Assembly (NCBI RefSeq): GCF_000613885.1
Contig: NZ_BAJV01000015.1
Span: forward strand, 1-64,000
DNA length: 64,000 nucleotides
From: Asaia prunellae JCM 25354
Lineage (GTDB): Bacteria; Pseudomonadota; Alphaproteobacteria; Acetobacterales; Acetobacteraceae
Reading direction: 5' to 3'
The notes under the pieces are model-generated. The model made no database searches. It was given only the letters and a program-made list of their open reading frames with translations, and was not told where the DNA came from. This document shows positions 9,138-18,920 of the stretch, piece by piece. Both the position numbers and the translations under genes were made by a program. Position 1 is the first letter of the stretch. Each line of letters starts with the position of its first letter.

Positions 9138-10167
9138 TCAGGCGTCTTCGTGGGCGAAATACCAGTCCACGTTTTCTTCCTGTGCGATTGTAAGAGCAAG
9201 ACGGGCTCTTTCGAAGAATACGTCCACGGTATCGGTCGAGTGGGGCTCTCGCGTGACGAGACCAATCTTGACCGATATCAGGGGATTGGCTCCTGCCGCG
9301 CACATATAGCGCCTTTTGCAGATCAGATCGGCTCGTTCTACCGAAGCAAAACGATCCCCGCCATCAAGCCAGAGCACAAAACTTTCGCGATCCAGCTGTC
9401 CGATCAGGTCGGTTGGTCTAATCGCACGCTGCAGAAATATGATCGCATCACGCACATGCGCAATCTGTTCGATAGCGGCTTCGGCATTCCCCAGCTCATC
9501 CGGCGTGTTCAGCAAGCCTGAGAAAGAGACGAGCATAAGCGTGGCTGCAAGATGTTCCCGATCCAGCCGGGAAAAGCGCTGCTCGACTTTTTCTCTGAAA
9601 GCGACCAGACCGGAAGGTGGGTTAGGGGATCGTAGGGCAGGGCGCGCATCAGGACGCGGTAGCGATAATCCACCTCGATCATCGCCCCAGCCGTTTGTAT
9701 CAGCGTGCCGAGGATACGACGGAGGATTCTGCCGCACGGGTCGGGAAACGCTGCGGGTAATAGACAAAAATGCCTATTTCGCCCTGATGCCTGACTTCCG
9801 TGATGGCTCGGAGACAAAGATTTGTGTAGCTCCGGGCACTGCTGGTTTCGTCATGCGAGACATCGTCAGGATCCGGCCAGGAATAAAGAATATGAAGCTG
9901 TGGTTCCGAAGGGGGAGGAATAACCAGAGCCCCGGCACTCATGAGAATACCCCGATCAGGTTTTGTCTGTTCGCAGAACTGCTCGAAGGCCATGCGCAGA
10001 CCCTCGGATACCGAAATGGCAGCGCGCAGGGTTTCAAGTAAAGATGCCTGAAACTCGACTTCGCGCTGCTTCCATTTTCGCGAGAGGCTTGGCGAGGCGT
10101 GTTTCGAATGACCTGACACGAAATTCGATAGTGCCGAACGCATGGTGTTCATCATGAATGCGTTCAT
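9138..10167 (-). CDS. GAF-like / degenerate GGDEF domain protein, two frameshifts
   Basis: Two missing bases (near 9718 and 9612) split one gene into three frames; repaired, it encodes 343 residues. The N-terminal part (about residues 1-150) resembles a GAF-type sensory domain. The C-terminal part starts with the canonical GGDEF-domain entry DPLTHLP and ends with a VKIGLV strand and the terminal helix. At the active-site hairpin the GG(D/E)EF residues are replaced (GQLDRESFVLWL), so diguanylate cyclase activity is not expected; a sensing or binding role is more likely. There is no signal peptide or transmembrane segment. It is divergent from dapD across about 215 bases in which I see no gene. 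The GAF assignment is tentative. Confidence 0.72.
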
Positions 10168-10382
10168 CTGGTATATTCCCGAGGAGAGAAAGGAAAATGC
10201 TGCGGTGCTCTCGATAGCATGGTTTTCTGGGGTGAGCCTCCGTTTCCTTGCTCACGATCCAGTATAGGGTCGGGTATTTAATTCATCCTTAACGCTTATC
10301 TGACGCATGATTCGTTGACTTCCTGATGCGTCCTGAGCATGGTCCGCTCACTTGAGTAACCCCGTCAAAAGGACGCCCCGAG

Positions 10383-11213
10383 ATGCCCGCTTCCGATTTG
10401 CGTACTGTGATCGACTCGTTGTGGGAGCGTCGTGATACGCTCAATGCCCAGACGGAAGGCGAGGCGCGCGAAGCGATCGAGCGTGCACTGACCGCTCTGG
10501 ATGAAGGCAGATTGCGTGTGGCAGAGCCCGGAGAGAAGGGCTGGACTGTACATGAATGGCTCAAGAAAGCGGTTCTTCTTTCTTTCCGCATTACTGACAG
10601 CCGTGTGGCGGAACGTGGCTGTGGTGGTGTTCCCGGTTTTGACAAGGTGCCACTGAAATTCGATGGCTGGGATCAGTTCCGCTTTGCTGAAGCCGGGTTT
10701 CGTGCCGTGCCCGGTGCCATTGTACGTCGCTCCGCCTATATTGCTCCCGGCGTGGTTCTGATGCCGAGCTTTGTCAATGTCGGTGCACGTGTCGACAGCG
10801 GCACGATGATTGATACCTGGGCGACAGTCGGTTCCTGCGCCCAGATAGGCAAGAACGTGCATATCAGCGGCGGTGCCGGTATTGGTGGTGTGCTGGAACC
10901 CCTGCAAGCCGCACCGGTCATCATCGAGGATGACTGCTTCATCGGTGCCCGTTCGGAAGTGGCCGAAGGTGTTGTCGTCGAGCGCGGTTCGGTACTGTCC
11001 ATGGGCGTGTTTATCGGCGCGTCGACCAAGATTGTTGATCGTGCGACAGGCGAAATCTTCATGGGGCGTGTTCCGGCGTATTCGGTCGTTGTGCCTGGTA
11101 CATTGCCCGGTCGTACACCTGACGCGCCGCATCTTGCCTGCGCTGTCATCGTCAAGCGTGTTGATGAGCGCACACGTTCCAAGACCTCAATCAACGAATT
11201 GTTGCGCGACTGA
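10383..11213 (+). CDS. dapD: tetrahydrodipicolinate N-succinyltransferase
   Basis: DapD succinylates tetrahydrodipicolinate in the succinylase branch to meso-diaminopimelate and lysine. The 276-residue protein has an N-terminal helical domain and a left-handed beta helix with [17 protein letters not shown] and GGVLEPLQA, both typical of the family, followed by [12 protein letters not shown]. dapE starts two bases after its stop, so they form an operon. Confidence 0.97.
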   Translation: MPASDLRTVIDSLWERRDTLNAQTEGEAREAIERALTALDEGRLRVAEPGEKGWTVHEWLKKAVLLSFRITDSRVAERGCGGVPGFDKVPLKFDGWDQFRFAEAGFRAVPGAIVRRSAYIAPGVVLMPSFVNVGARVDSGTMIDTWATVGSCAQIGKNVHISGGAGIGGVLEPLQAAPVIIEDDCFIGARSEVAEGVVVERGSVLSMGVFIGASTKIVDRATGEIFMGRVPAYSVVVPGTLPGRTPDAPHLACAVIVKRVDERTRSKTSINELLRD

Positions 11214-11215
11214 TC

Positions 11216-12346
11216 GTGTCTCTTGATGTTGTCAGCCTCGCGGGTCAGCTGATCAGCTGCCGCTCTGTTACACCCGCGGATGACGGAGCGATGGCACTGC
11301 TTGCCGAAACGCTGGCCAGTCTCGGTTTCAGGACAGAGCGTGTCGATCGTGGGCCGGAAGGTAGCAAAACGCCCAATCTCTTTGCACGTATGGGCGAAGG
11401 GGGGCCGCATCTGTGTTTTGCCGGGCATACTGATGTTGTGCCGCCAGGGGACAACTGGCGTCACGATCCGTTCGGGGCTCAACGCGTCGACGGAATGCTG
11501 TATGGGCGCGGCGTTGCGGATATGAAGGGCGGCATCGCGGCCTTTATTGCTGCGGTGGCCAGTCTCAAGGCCGAACGAGCCCTCACGGGGGCTGTCAGCC
11601 TTCTGATCACAGGGGATGAGGAAGGTCCTGCGCTTTACGGGACAAAAGCAGTACTGCCCTGGATGATGGAGCAGGGACACCGTCCCGATTTCTGTCTTCT
11701 TGGTGAACCGACCAACCCTGACAGGCTTGGTCAGGTCATCAAGGTCGGACGTCGCGGTAGTCTGAATGCCGAAATCACGGTAGAGGGAGTTCAGGGTCAT
11801 GTTGCCTATCCGCATCTGGCTGATAACCCGATCCATCGTTTGCTGTCGATCCTGAGTGAGCTGACTGCGCGTGTTCTGGACGAAGGCAATGTCCATTTCG
11901 CGCCCTCCTCTCTGCAGGTCGTCAGTGTGGATGTCGGTAATTCCGCCAGCAACGTGATTCCAGGCAAGGCGACGGCAAGGCTCAATATCAGATTCAATAC
12001 CGAGCATCGCGGCGAAGATCTGGTAAAGTGGATAAACGAGGTCGCTGCCCGTCATGCAAATAAGGTACGGCTCGAAGCGAGTATCAGTGGCGAAGCGTTT
12101 CTTACAGAACCAGGAGATGCTGTGGAGGCCTTGTCGCGTGTCGTGGCGCGTCACACGGGCCTTGTCCCGAAGCTTGATACTGGCGGTGGTACATCGGACG
12201 CTCGATTTATTGCCCATTACTGTCCGGTTGCCGAATTCGGGCTGGTAGGTGCCACAATGCACAAGGCGGATGAATGTGTTGCCATTGCCGATCTGCAGGC
12301 ACTGGTCCTGATCTATCGTGATTTTCTTGAGGCTTTCGGATTGTGA
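11216..12346 (+). CDS. dapE: succinyl-diaminopimelate desuccinylase
   Basis: DapE is a di-zinc M20-family hydrolase that removes succinate from N-succinyl-LL-diaminopimelate. FAGHTDVVPPGD carries the first metal-ligand His, and GRGVADMKGG, ITGDEEGPA, LGEPTN, and a dimerisation domain follow. GGGTSDARFI and the C-terminal His (TMHKADE) complete the metal site. It has 376 residues with a GTG start at 11216. Its stop overlaps the next gene's GTG. Confidence 0.96.
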   Translation: MSLDVVSLAGQLISCRSVTPADDGAMALLAETLASLGFRTERVDRGPEGSKTPNLFARMGEGGPHLCFAGHTDVVPPGDNWRHDPFGAQRVDGMLYGRGVADMKGGIAAFIAAVASLKAERALTGAVSLLITGDEEGPALYGTKAVLPWMMEQGHRPDFCLLGEPTNPDRLGQVIKVGRRGSLNAEITVEGVQGHVAYPHLADNPIHRLLSILSELTARVLDEGNVHFAPSSLQVVSVDVGNSASNVIPGKATARLNIRFNTEHRGEDLVKWINEVAARHANKVRLEASISGEAFLTEPGDAVEALSRVVARHTGLVPKLDTGGGTSDARFIAHYCPVAEFGLVGATMHKADECVAIADLQALVLIYRDFLEAFGL

Positions 12347-12972
12347 AAACCGGTTCTCCCACTCCGACCGAAACACCGGCAGGGGCTGCTTCGCGCATTC
12401 TGCGTGGTGTCTTGCAGCTGGGTCGCGGTGACGCCCAGGGACTTGAGGCGTTTCGTAACACGCCCGAGGCCTTGCTATCAGCGATAGCACCGAGCGTTGC
12501 CCTGTTTCTGGTGATTGGACTATCGCAGCTGGGGCAGAAGCTCGATGCCGTCCAGATGACCAAGGTCATGATCCTGATCACGGTCCTGCTGACCAGACTG
12601 GTCGTTTCCCAGCTCGCTGCAAAATTCTGGAAACGCGAGGCGCTCTGGCTGCGCTATGCAACAGCTCTGCAGTGGAGCAGCTGGCTGCCGCTGGTTCTCT
12701 CACTGTTTGCATTGAGCCTGGTCGAACTTGTCATGCCTGGTCGTGCCTCAACGCCTGCGGGTCTGGCCGGTGTAATGCTGGGGGTCGAACTGTATGAACT
12801 CTGGCTTGGCTGGTTTATAGCCCGCAAGGCATTACAGATCAGCGGTGGCAGGGCTGCTGCTCTTGTTGTTCTGATCAATCTGTCTGTTGCAATACTCTAT
12901 GTCATCGCAGCTCTTCTGCCGCCGCATTACAATGCACTGCGGGAAATCATGGTGCCCCTGCCAAAATCCTGA
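12343..12972 (+). CDS. multi-pass inner-membrane protein, unknown function
   Basis: A 209-residue protein with an acidic/Pro-rich N terminus and about five hydrophobic segments (near residues 47-67, 75-90, 108-130, 139-158 and 167-190). I do not recognise a catalytic motif; the topology is loosely Yip1-like. Its GTG start overlaps the dapE stop, so it is translationally coupled to dapD-dapE, but nothing in the sequence shows a role in lysine or cell-wall synthesis. Confidence 0.75.
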   Translation: MKTGSPTPTETPAGAASRILRGVLQLGRGDAQGLEAFRNTPEALLSAIAPSVALFLVIGLSQLGQKLDAVQMTKVMILITVLLTRLVVSQLAAKFWKREALWLRYATALQWSSWLPLVLSLFALSLVELVMPGRASTPAGLAGVMLGVELYELWLGWFIARKALQISGGRAAALVVLINLSVAILYVIAALLPPHYNALREIMVPLPKS

Positions 12973-13030
12973 GTGTTTTCGGGGTGGCCGGGTCAGGGAA
13001 GCCCGGCAGGCAGCCTATCAGATCAGACAG

Positions 13031-13821
13031 TCAGGCGAACGGGTCCTGCAAATATCCGACGCCGACAAGACACAACCCTTCCGGTGGCGCTGTAGGCCCC
13101 GCTTTGCGTCGATCGCAGGCGTCGAGAACAGTACGCAGCTTGTCTATCGGCCATTGCCCGCTACCAACAAGCTGCAATGAGCCCGCCAGATTGCGCACCT
13201 GATGATGCAGGAAGGAACGAGCCTCGACATCCAGATAAATCAGCATGCCGTCTCGGGTCACGTTGAGGCAGTCCAGTGTACGCACCGGGCTGCTGGCCTG
13301 ACAGGAGGCAGCACGGAATGATGAAAAATCATGGCGTCCGAGAAGCGTCCGGGCGGCTTCATGCATGGCCACTTCGTCAAGGGGGCGTCGGACATGCCAT
13401 ACATGATCTGCATTCAGTACAGCGCGTGTGGGACGATTGAGGATCGTATAACGATAACGTCTGGATATCGCTGAAAACCGGGCATGCCAGCCTTGCTTGC
13501 CGGGGCGGCCTCCAGCACGGCTACACGATGCGGCTTGAGATGAAAGCTGATTCCGTCGCGTATCTGACGCGCATCAAGACGATCCTGCTCCGGCAGATCC
13601 AGTTGCACGACCATTGCCGAGGCATGGACTCCCGCATCGGTACGACCAGCAGTTGCGCTCATGACGGGTGCATCGCCTGCAAGGCGAGAGGCTGCTTTCT
13701 CAAGCAGCTCCTGCACGGATAGGCCATTATTCTGTCTTTGCCAGCCTACCAGCCCCGTCCCGTCATATTCGATTTTCAGGGCCCAGCGGCGATAACCCTG
13801 AGCAGGGCCATCATGTTCCAA
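13031..13821 (-). CDS. truA: tRNA pseudouridine(38-40) synthase TruA, frameshifted
   Basis: TruA modifies uridines 38-40 in the tRNA anticodon stem. The N-terminal frame contains KIEYDGTGLVGWQRQ and the catalytic Asp in TAGRTDAGVHA. One T is missing near 13489 (GCTTGGCAT read as GCTGGCAT). The second frame resumes with RYRYTIL and then HDFSSFRA, FLHHQVRNLAG and APPEGLCL. Repaired length is 263 residues, normal. It overlaps the end of fmt by about 11 bases, so def-fmt-truA is an operon. Confidence 0.94.
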
Positions 13822-14725
13822 GAGATGTCCCCTTGGGAACAGGCGTGCCGCGCAGAAAATCCGAAGCGGCCATCATTGCCTTGCCAGGACGTTGCAGTGT
13901 GAGAATCTGAAGGGCATTTTCACCGCAGGCGATTGTCAGCATGTCATCAAGGGCGCTGCCTGGCGTCTCCTGGGTAGCGCATTCGACGATACGGGCCTGA
14001 CCGATCTTGAGTACGTTACCATTCAGTGTGGTAAAAGCCCCCGGCCAGGGTGTCAGCCCCCTGATCTGCCTGTCCAGCCTGTCAGCCGGATTATGCCAGT
14101 CCAGTCGACCAGTCTCACGCGTCAGGCGCTCGGCATAGGTTATACCCTGATCGGATTGCGGTACAGGCGCGAAGGGGCGGCGCAGTGTTTCGAGCAACAA
14201 CTCGGCACCAAGACAGGAAAGCCGGTCATGCAGGGTTGAGGCTGTTTCGTTTTCGGTCAGATCGAGCGCCGCTTCTGCAAGGACGTCACCCGTATCAAGG
14301 CCGGCATCCATCTGCATGATCGAGGTGCCACTGCGTCTGTCGCCGGAGAGAATTGCGGACTGGATCGGAGAAGCACCACGCCAGCGGGGTAGCAGGCTGG
14401 CATGAACGTTCAGGCAGCCTTTGAGCGGAGCATCAAGCATGCGTTGGGGCAGGATCAGCCCATAGGCAACCACGATGCCAAGCTCGGCATCGAGTGATTC
14501 GAAAAACGCCTGTTCCTCTTCATTGTGTCTGATCCTGACCGGGCATCGTACCGGGATACCCGCGCGCTCTGCTGCATTCTGCACAGGGGAGGGACGCAAC
14601 GCCTTGCCGCGACCAGCCGGACGGGGGGGTTGCGTATAAACGTGTATGATGTCGTGCCCATCGGCACGAAGGGCTTCGAAAACCGGAACTGCAAAATCCG
14701 GCGTACCCATGAAAACAAGACGCAT
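13811..14725 (-). CDS. fmt: methionyl-tRNA formyltransferase
   Basis: Fmt formylates initiator Met-tRNA using 10-formyl-tetrahydrofolate. It has 304 residues, with the N-terminal GTPDFAVPVFEAL, the active-site region LNVHASLLPRWRGASPI with catalytic Asn/His, and a C-terminal OB-like tRNA-binding domain (IRGLTPWPGAF). It starts five bases after the def stop. Confidence 0.97.
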   Translation of the reverse strand: MRLVFMGTPDFAVPVFEALRADGHDIIHVYTQPPRPAGRGKALRPSPVQNAAERAGIPVRCPVRIRHNEEEQAFFESLDAELGIVVAYGLILPQRMLDAPLKGCLNVHASLLPRWRGASPIQSAILSGDRRSGTSIMQMDAGLDTGDVLAEAALDLTENETASTLHDRLSCLGAELLLETLRRPFAPVPQSDQGITYAERLTRETGRLDWHNPADRLDRQIRGLTPWPGAFTTLNGNVLKIGQARIVECATQETPGSALDDMLTIACGENALQILTLQRPGKAMMAASDFLRGTPVPKGTSLGT

Positions 14726-14729
14726 GGTG

Positions 14730-15275
14730 TCAGCGCCCTTTCTGTTCCTTGGCCAGACGGCGCATGATCATGTTGCGCTTGAGCTTGGAAAGATGGTCGA
14801 CGAACAGGATGCCGTCGAGATGGTCGATTTCATGCTGGATGCAGGTGGCCAGAAGATCGTCCGCTTCCATCTCCTCAATGGTGCCGTTCAGAGTGCGGTA
14901 GCGCAGACGCACGCTGAGCGGGCGCACGACCTCGGCATATTGGTTGGGGAGAGAAAGACACCCCTCTTCACGAGCGGAAAGCTGCTCGGATTCCTCGATG
15001 ATCTCCGGATTGATCAGCACAAGCGGATGGCGCTCCCCTTCATCAGCGACGTCGACAAGAGCAAAGCGCAGGCCGAGGCCGATCTGGGGCGCAGCAAGAC
15101 CGATGCCGGGTGCTTTGTACATGGCCGAAAACATGCCGGGCAGATGCGATCTGACAAGTGCCATGTCGTCGGCAGTAACTTCCCGCGCTACAGCCCTGAG
15201 GACGGGTTGTGGGGCGACCAGAATTGGAGTGGGGGCGATGGACTCGATGTCCGGGAGGAAAGAAAGCGCAGTCAT
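14730..15275 (-). CDS. def: peptide deformylase
   Basis: Def removes the formyl group from nascent proteins, reversing the step set up by Fmt next to it. All three motifs are present: GIGLAAPQ, EGCLSLP (metal-ligand Cys) and QHEIDHLDG (two metal His plus Glu). I choose the ATG at 15275, giving 181 residues; a longer frame from 15383 adds 36 residues without family similarity. The gene is divergent from hsp20. Confidence 0.96.
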   Translation of the reverse strand: MTALSFLPDIESIAPTPILVAPQPVLRAVAREVTADDMALVRSHLPGMFSAMYKAPGIGLAAPQIGLGLRFALVDVADEGERHPLVLINPEIIEESEQLSAREEGCLSLPNQYAEVVRPLSVRLRYRTLNGTIEEMEADDLLATCIQHEIDHLDGILFVDHLSKLKRNMIMRRLAKEQKGR

Positions 15276-15462
15276 GATGCTGGGGATGTAACGACTCGAT
15301 GAGAAGAAAACCAGATTTAAACAGAGGATCGTCGCTGCGTATTTGATGGACAGGCAGAGCGGGTGTCTTGCGCCTGCTGGCAAACATGACCATATCGGAC
15401 AGGTGATCCAGCGCCGCTTGAGGGCTTGATCGCGCTACCGTCTCGCTCATGGAGGAGGCTGC

Positions 15463-15960
15463 ATGTCAGGCCGCTTGTTCACGTCACCCATGTTTCTGGG
15501 CTTTGATCATCTTGAGCAGATGCTCGAGCGCGCATCCAAGACGGCATCCGATGGATATCCGCCTTACAATATCGAGCAACTGAATCAGACCACGCTGCGC
15601 ATCACCCTGGCCGTCGCCGGATTTGTGATGGACGATCTGCATATCACACAGGAAGATAACCAGCTGGTTATACGTGGCCGTCAGACCGATGATAGCCAGG
15701 GCAGGATATTCCTTCATCGTGGTATTGCCGCGCGTCAGTTCCAGAAAGCGTTTGTGCTGGCAGAGAATATCGAGATTGGTGAAGCATGGCTCGATAACGG
15801 GCTGCTTCATATCGATCTGCTCCGTCCTCAGCCGGAAGTGCGGGTCAAGCGGATCGAGATCAGTGCCGGTCGGCCCGGTCATCCGGTTGCGCGGGCTACC
15901 CATATCGAGATGCCCAAACCACGACGCAGTCGAACCATTCGTGATCTCGACGACGAATAA
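15463..15960 (+). CDS. Hsp20/IbpA-type small heat-shock protein
   Basis: Small heat-shock proteins hold unfolding proteins in a refoldable state in the cytoplasm. The 165-residue protein has the YPPYNIEQ entry and an alpha-crystallin domain (about residues 30-135: LRITLAVAGF, QLVIRGRQ, FLHRGIAARQFQKAFVL, LDNGLLHIDL). The C-terminal IxI-type tail is RIEI. A strong GGAGGAGG Shine-Dalgarno lies just before the ATG. A DUF1150 gene follows, a common alphaproteobacterial pairing. Confidence 0.92.
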   Translation: MSGRLFTSPMFLGFDHLEQMLERASKTASDGYPPYNIEQLNQTTLRITLAVAGFVMDDLHITQEDNQLVIRGRQTDDSQGRIFLHRGIAARQFQKAFVLAENIEIGEAWLDNGLLHIDLLRPQPEVRVKRIEISAGRPGHPVARATHIEMPKPRRSRTIRDLDDE

Positions 15961-16063
15961 TCGGGTCTCGCCTCTGCGAGGAAGAGGTTTTATCTTGAAC
16001 TCAAGGGTGTTTTGACCCGGTCGGCCCTCTGTCTTCTGGCCGACTCGACAGGAAGAATTTATT

Positions 16064-16318
16064 ATGAGCAAAACTGTTCATGACGATGAAGCGGTTAAGG
16101 TGCAGGCACCTTTATCGGATCTGCGTCACATGACTCATCAGGATCTCAAGGAATTCGGGATGAGCCACGTCGCTTACGTCAAACCCGTTCTTTACGAGGG
16201 TGAAGCCGCTTTTGCCATTCATGCAGCGGATGGAACGCCAATGGCATTGGCCGAAGACAGAACAAGCGCCTTCGAAGCGATTGTTGATCATGAAATGGTT
16301 CCGGCCTGGGTGCATTGA
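16064..16318 (+). CDS. DUF1150 family protein
   Basis: This 84-residue protein has the DUF1150 pattern: an L-x-x-M-T helix, LKEFGMSHVAYVKPV, FAIHAADGTPMALAEDR, and a C-terminal EMVPAWVH. The function of DUF1150 is not established; it is often next to small heat-shock genes, as here. RidA starts two bases downstream. Confidence 0.88.
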   Translation: MSKTVHDDEAVKVQAPLSDLRHMTHQDLKEFGMSHVAYVKPVLYEGEAAFAIHAADGTPMALAEDRTSAFEAIVDHEMVPAWVH

Positions 16319-16319
16319 G

Positions 16320-16682
16320 ATGAAGAGTTCTGCTGCTGATATCGAGCGTTTCGCTGAAGAACATCGTCTGAGCGGTGCGGTGCGTCATGGCAATACGCTT
16401 TATCTGGCGGGCCAGGTTGCTGATGATTCCTCTCTGGATACGGAAGGACAGACAACCGATATCCTGCACCAGATTGATGCGATTCTGGCTGAGGCAGGGA
16501 CGGACAAAACCCGGCTTCTTTCCGTCCAGATCTTCATGACTGACATTACAGAAATCGATGCGGTCAATCGCGCCTGGGATGCCTGGCTTGATCACGACCA
16601 CAAGCCAGCGCGTGCAACAGTTGAGGCACGTCTGGTCAATCCCGACTGGTCAGTCGAAATCACGGCAGTCGCGGCAATATAG
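16320..16682 (+). CDS. RidA/YjgF-family protein
   Basis: RidA proteins hydrolyse reactive enamine/imine intermediates, protecting pyridoxal enzymes. The 120-residue sequence shows the trimeric chorismate-mutase-like fold signatures: LYLAGQVADD, QTTDILHQIDAILAEAG, LLSVQIFMTDI, and the family C terminus ARLVNPDWSVEI. The Arg expected in the typical archetypal RidA site is not obvious before the terminal motif, so this may be a paralogous RidA subgroup. ATG at 16320 directly follows the DUF1150 stop. Confidence 0.9.
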   Translation: MKSSAADIERFAEEHRLSGAVRHGNTLYLAGQVADDSSLDTEGQTTDILHQIDAILAEAGTDKTRLLSVQIFMTDITEIDAVNRAWDAWLDHDHKPARATVEARLVNPDWSVEITAVAAI

Positions 16683-16712
16683 CCTGCCTACAGGTAGACA
16701 GAACCGGGTAGA

Positions 16713-18137
16713 TCAGCTTTCGGTAGCGTTGGCCAGATGGGCTCTCAGTCTGAATTCCCTTCGGCGTTGCGCCGAACTGGCGATACCCAGCGCTTCCCGG
16801 TATTTTGCAACAGTGCGCCTCTGAATAACATGGCCTTCGTCCTGCAAGGCGCGGGTGAGCGCATCGTCAGAGAGAATGCCGTCCGGTTTCTCTTCCGTGA
16901 TCAGGTGTTTAAGGCGTGCCTTGACCGAGTCTGCGCTGGTCTGTTCATCGCCATTTCCCAGCCCTGTCGAAAAAAAGCGTCGAAGAGGTAACAGGCCACG
17001 CTGCGTCCCTATAATTCTTGACGTAGTGACACGGCTTACAGTGCTTTCGTGCAAGCCGGTCTTTTCGGCAATCTGTGAAAGTGTCAGAGGCCTGAGAGCT
17101 GTGATGCCCTTTTCGAGAAACTCAGCCTGATATCTGGCGATCGCCTGACAAATCAGAAGAAGCGAACGGGCGCGCTGCTCGACAGCGCGTAGCAAAGTAG
17201 TCGCTTCGTCATGCTTTTCTCGTGCATAGAGTTTTGCTTCTTCCTGGCCCGACAGAAGACGGCGATAGAGTGCCTCATCAAGAGTGAGCTTTGGCCACGT
17301 TGCCTGATTGAGAGAGATAACAGGGCCATCCGGACCAGGATGGATGAAAAGATCAGGTTCGGGGTCAGGGTCCGGTGGGGCGAATGAAGCACCCGGTCTG
17401 GGCTCGCATCCCCGTAGTTCCTGCAAGAGATCGGCATAGTCCCGGGCATCAAGTCCGCAGGCTTTTCTAAGCCTGTCATGCTCGCCATGTGCCAGCCAGT
17501 CCAGATGATCGAGAAGCGTTGCTACTGCCGGATCATATCGGTTCCGGGCACGAAACTGGGTGGCAAGACATTCTGTCAGGGAGAGGGCAAAGCAGCCAAC
17601 AGGCTCGAAGAAAAGCATCTTCCTGCGAACGGCTTCAATATGCTCAACTGAAGCATCAAGCGCCTTGGCGATATCGCAAGGAGACGTCTCCAGACGGCCG
17701 GAAGCATCAAGGGCTTCAACGAGGGCGAGGGCGATGAACCGATCTTCGATCCTGTTAAAATACCGGCTTATCTGGGTCAGAAACACCTCGATCCGGCCTG
17801 GTGACGGCACATGAGGCTCCTGACACAGTCCCTCTTCAGCACTGTTGCCACTATGACGCAGAACAGGGTCGTCATCCCAGTCGGCTGCGATCTGTGGATC
17901 TTCGGGGTCGTAATCCTGAGGAAGATCGTCGCTGCGATAGTCTTCAGGTGTAGTATCATATTCGGGTGTGTTGCCCTCCGGGGAAGAGACGACCAGAAGA
18001 GGATTGGACTCTGCGATGAGGGTCAGTTCGGAAAGCAGCTCCTGGTTGGAAAGCTGCAGTAATCCTATCGCCTGTTGCAACGCCCCGGTCATGATCAGAC
18101 CAGAGGTCTGACGCGTCTGGAGTGAAAGACGCGCCAT
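16713..18137 (-). CDS. rpoN: RNA polymerase sigma-54 factor
   Basis: Sigma-54 directs RNA polymerase to -24/-12 promoters that need an AAA+ activator. Region I is Gln/Leu-rich (MARLSLQTRQTSGLIMTGALQQ..LLQLSNQEL), region II is acidic, and the core-binding domain follows. An HTH is visible (LSQIAEKTGLHESTVSRVT), and the RpoN box region QRRTVAKYREALGI is near the C terminus. It has 474 residues. It sits six bases after lptB, the conserved lptB-rpoN order. Confidence 0.96.
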   Translation of the reverse strand: MARLSLQTRQTSGLIMTGALQQAIGLLQLSNQELLSELTLIAESNPLLVVSSPEGNTPEYDTTPEDYRSDDLPQDYDPEDPQIAADWDDDPVLRHSGNSAEEGLCQEPHVPSPGRIEVFLTQISRYFNRIEDRFIALALVEALDASGRLETSPCDIAKALDASVEHIEAVRRKMLFFEPVGCFALSLTECLATQFRARNRYDPAVATLLDHLDWLAHGEHDRLRKACGLDARDYADLLQELRGCEPRPGASFAPPDPDPEPDLFIHPGPDGPVISLNQATWPKLTLDEALYRRLLSGQEEAKLYAREKHDEATTLLRAVEQRARSLLLICQAIARYQAEFLEKGITALRPLTLSQIAEKTGLHESTVSRVTTSRIIGTQRGLLPLRRFFSTGLGNGDEQTSADSVKARLKHLITEEKPDGILSDDALTRALQDEGHVIQRRTVAKYREALGIASSAQRRREFRLRAHLANATES

Positions 18138-18143
18138 CAGGAA

Positions 18144-18920
18144 TCAAAGGGAGAAATTTTCTCCCAGATAGACGCGACGTACGTCTTCATTCGCGACGAT
18201 CTCCTCAGGGAGGCCTTCCATAAGGACCTGACCGGAATGCATGATATAGGCCCTGTCGATGACCTCAAGGGTTTCGCGTACGTTATGATCTGTGATCAGC
18301 ACCCCGATACCACGATCCTTGAGATGTGACACCAGATCACGAATTTCGCCAACAGCGATCGGATCAATACCTGCAAGCGGTTCGTCGAGCAGGATGTAAT
18401 TCGGCTGACTGGCCAGGGCACGGGCAATTTCCAGACGACGACGTTCGCCACCCGACAGGGCCAGGGAGGGCGAATGACGCAGATGCGAAATGCCGAACTC
18501 AGCCAGAAGTCCGTCAAGCATGGTCTGACGACGATCGTAATCCGGTTCTATCACCTCAAGAGCGGCCAGAATATTTTGCTCAACATTCAGCCCGCGGAAG
18601 ATGCTGGCTTCCTGTGGCAGATAGCCAATTCCGAGACGGGCTCGCCGGTACATGGGCAGCTGCGTGATATCGGCACCATCAAGGGTAATTGTACCTGTAT
18701 CAGGCTGTACGAGACCAACGATCATGTAAAAACTAGTGGTCTTGCCTGCACCGTTCGGCCCAAGCAGTCCGACGGCTTCGCCGCGCTGTACCTGAAGGGA
18801 GACGTTGCGAACGACCTGTCGTTTTTTATAGCTCTTGCCGATCCCGTGGGCGATCAGCCCCGTCTTCACCTGAGGGTCATCCATGACCTCTTGCAGGATG
18901 ACGGTTTCGTTGTCGCTCAT
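18144..18920 (-). CDS. lptB: LPS export ABC transporter ATP-binding protein LptB
   Basis: LptB powers extraction of LPS from the inner membrane by LptFG. Walker A GPNGAGKTTS, Q loop (GYLPQEASIF), signature LSGGERRRLEIARAL, Walker B ILLDEPLAGIDP and switch His (ITDHNVRETL) are all present. It has 258 residues. Its start overlaps the lptA stop (ATGA). Confidence 0.97.
   Translation of the reverse strand: MSDNETVILQEVMDDPQVKTGLIAHGIGKSYKKRQVVRNVSLQVQRGEAVGLLGPNGAGKTTSFYMIVGLVQPDTGTITLDGADITQLPMYRRARLGIGYLPQEASIFRGLNVEQNILAALEVIEPDYDRRQTMLDGLLAEFGISHLRHSPSLALSGGERRRLEIARALASQPNYILLDEPLAGIDPIAVGEIRDLVSHLKDRGIGVLITDHNVRETLEVIDRAYIMHSGQVLMEGLPEEIVANEDVRRVYLGENFSL

Noticed and set aside
10736-12490. 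Long open frame antisense to dapD-dapE
   Set aside because: Opposite two well-conserved genes and without family motifs; a shadow frame.
15384-15462. ROSE-type RNA thermometer upstream of hsp20
   Set aside because: The Shine-Dalgarno is strong, but I could not find a convincing conserved anti-Shine-Dalgarno hairpin or sigma-32 promoter.
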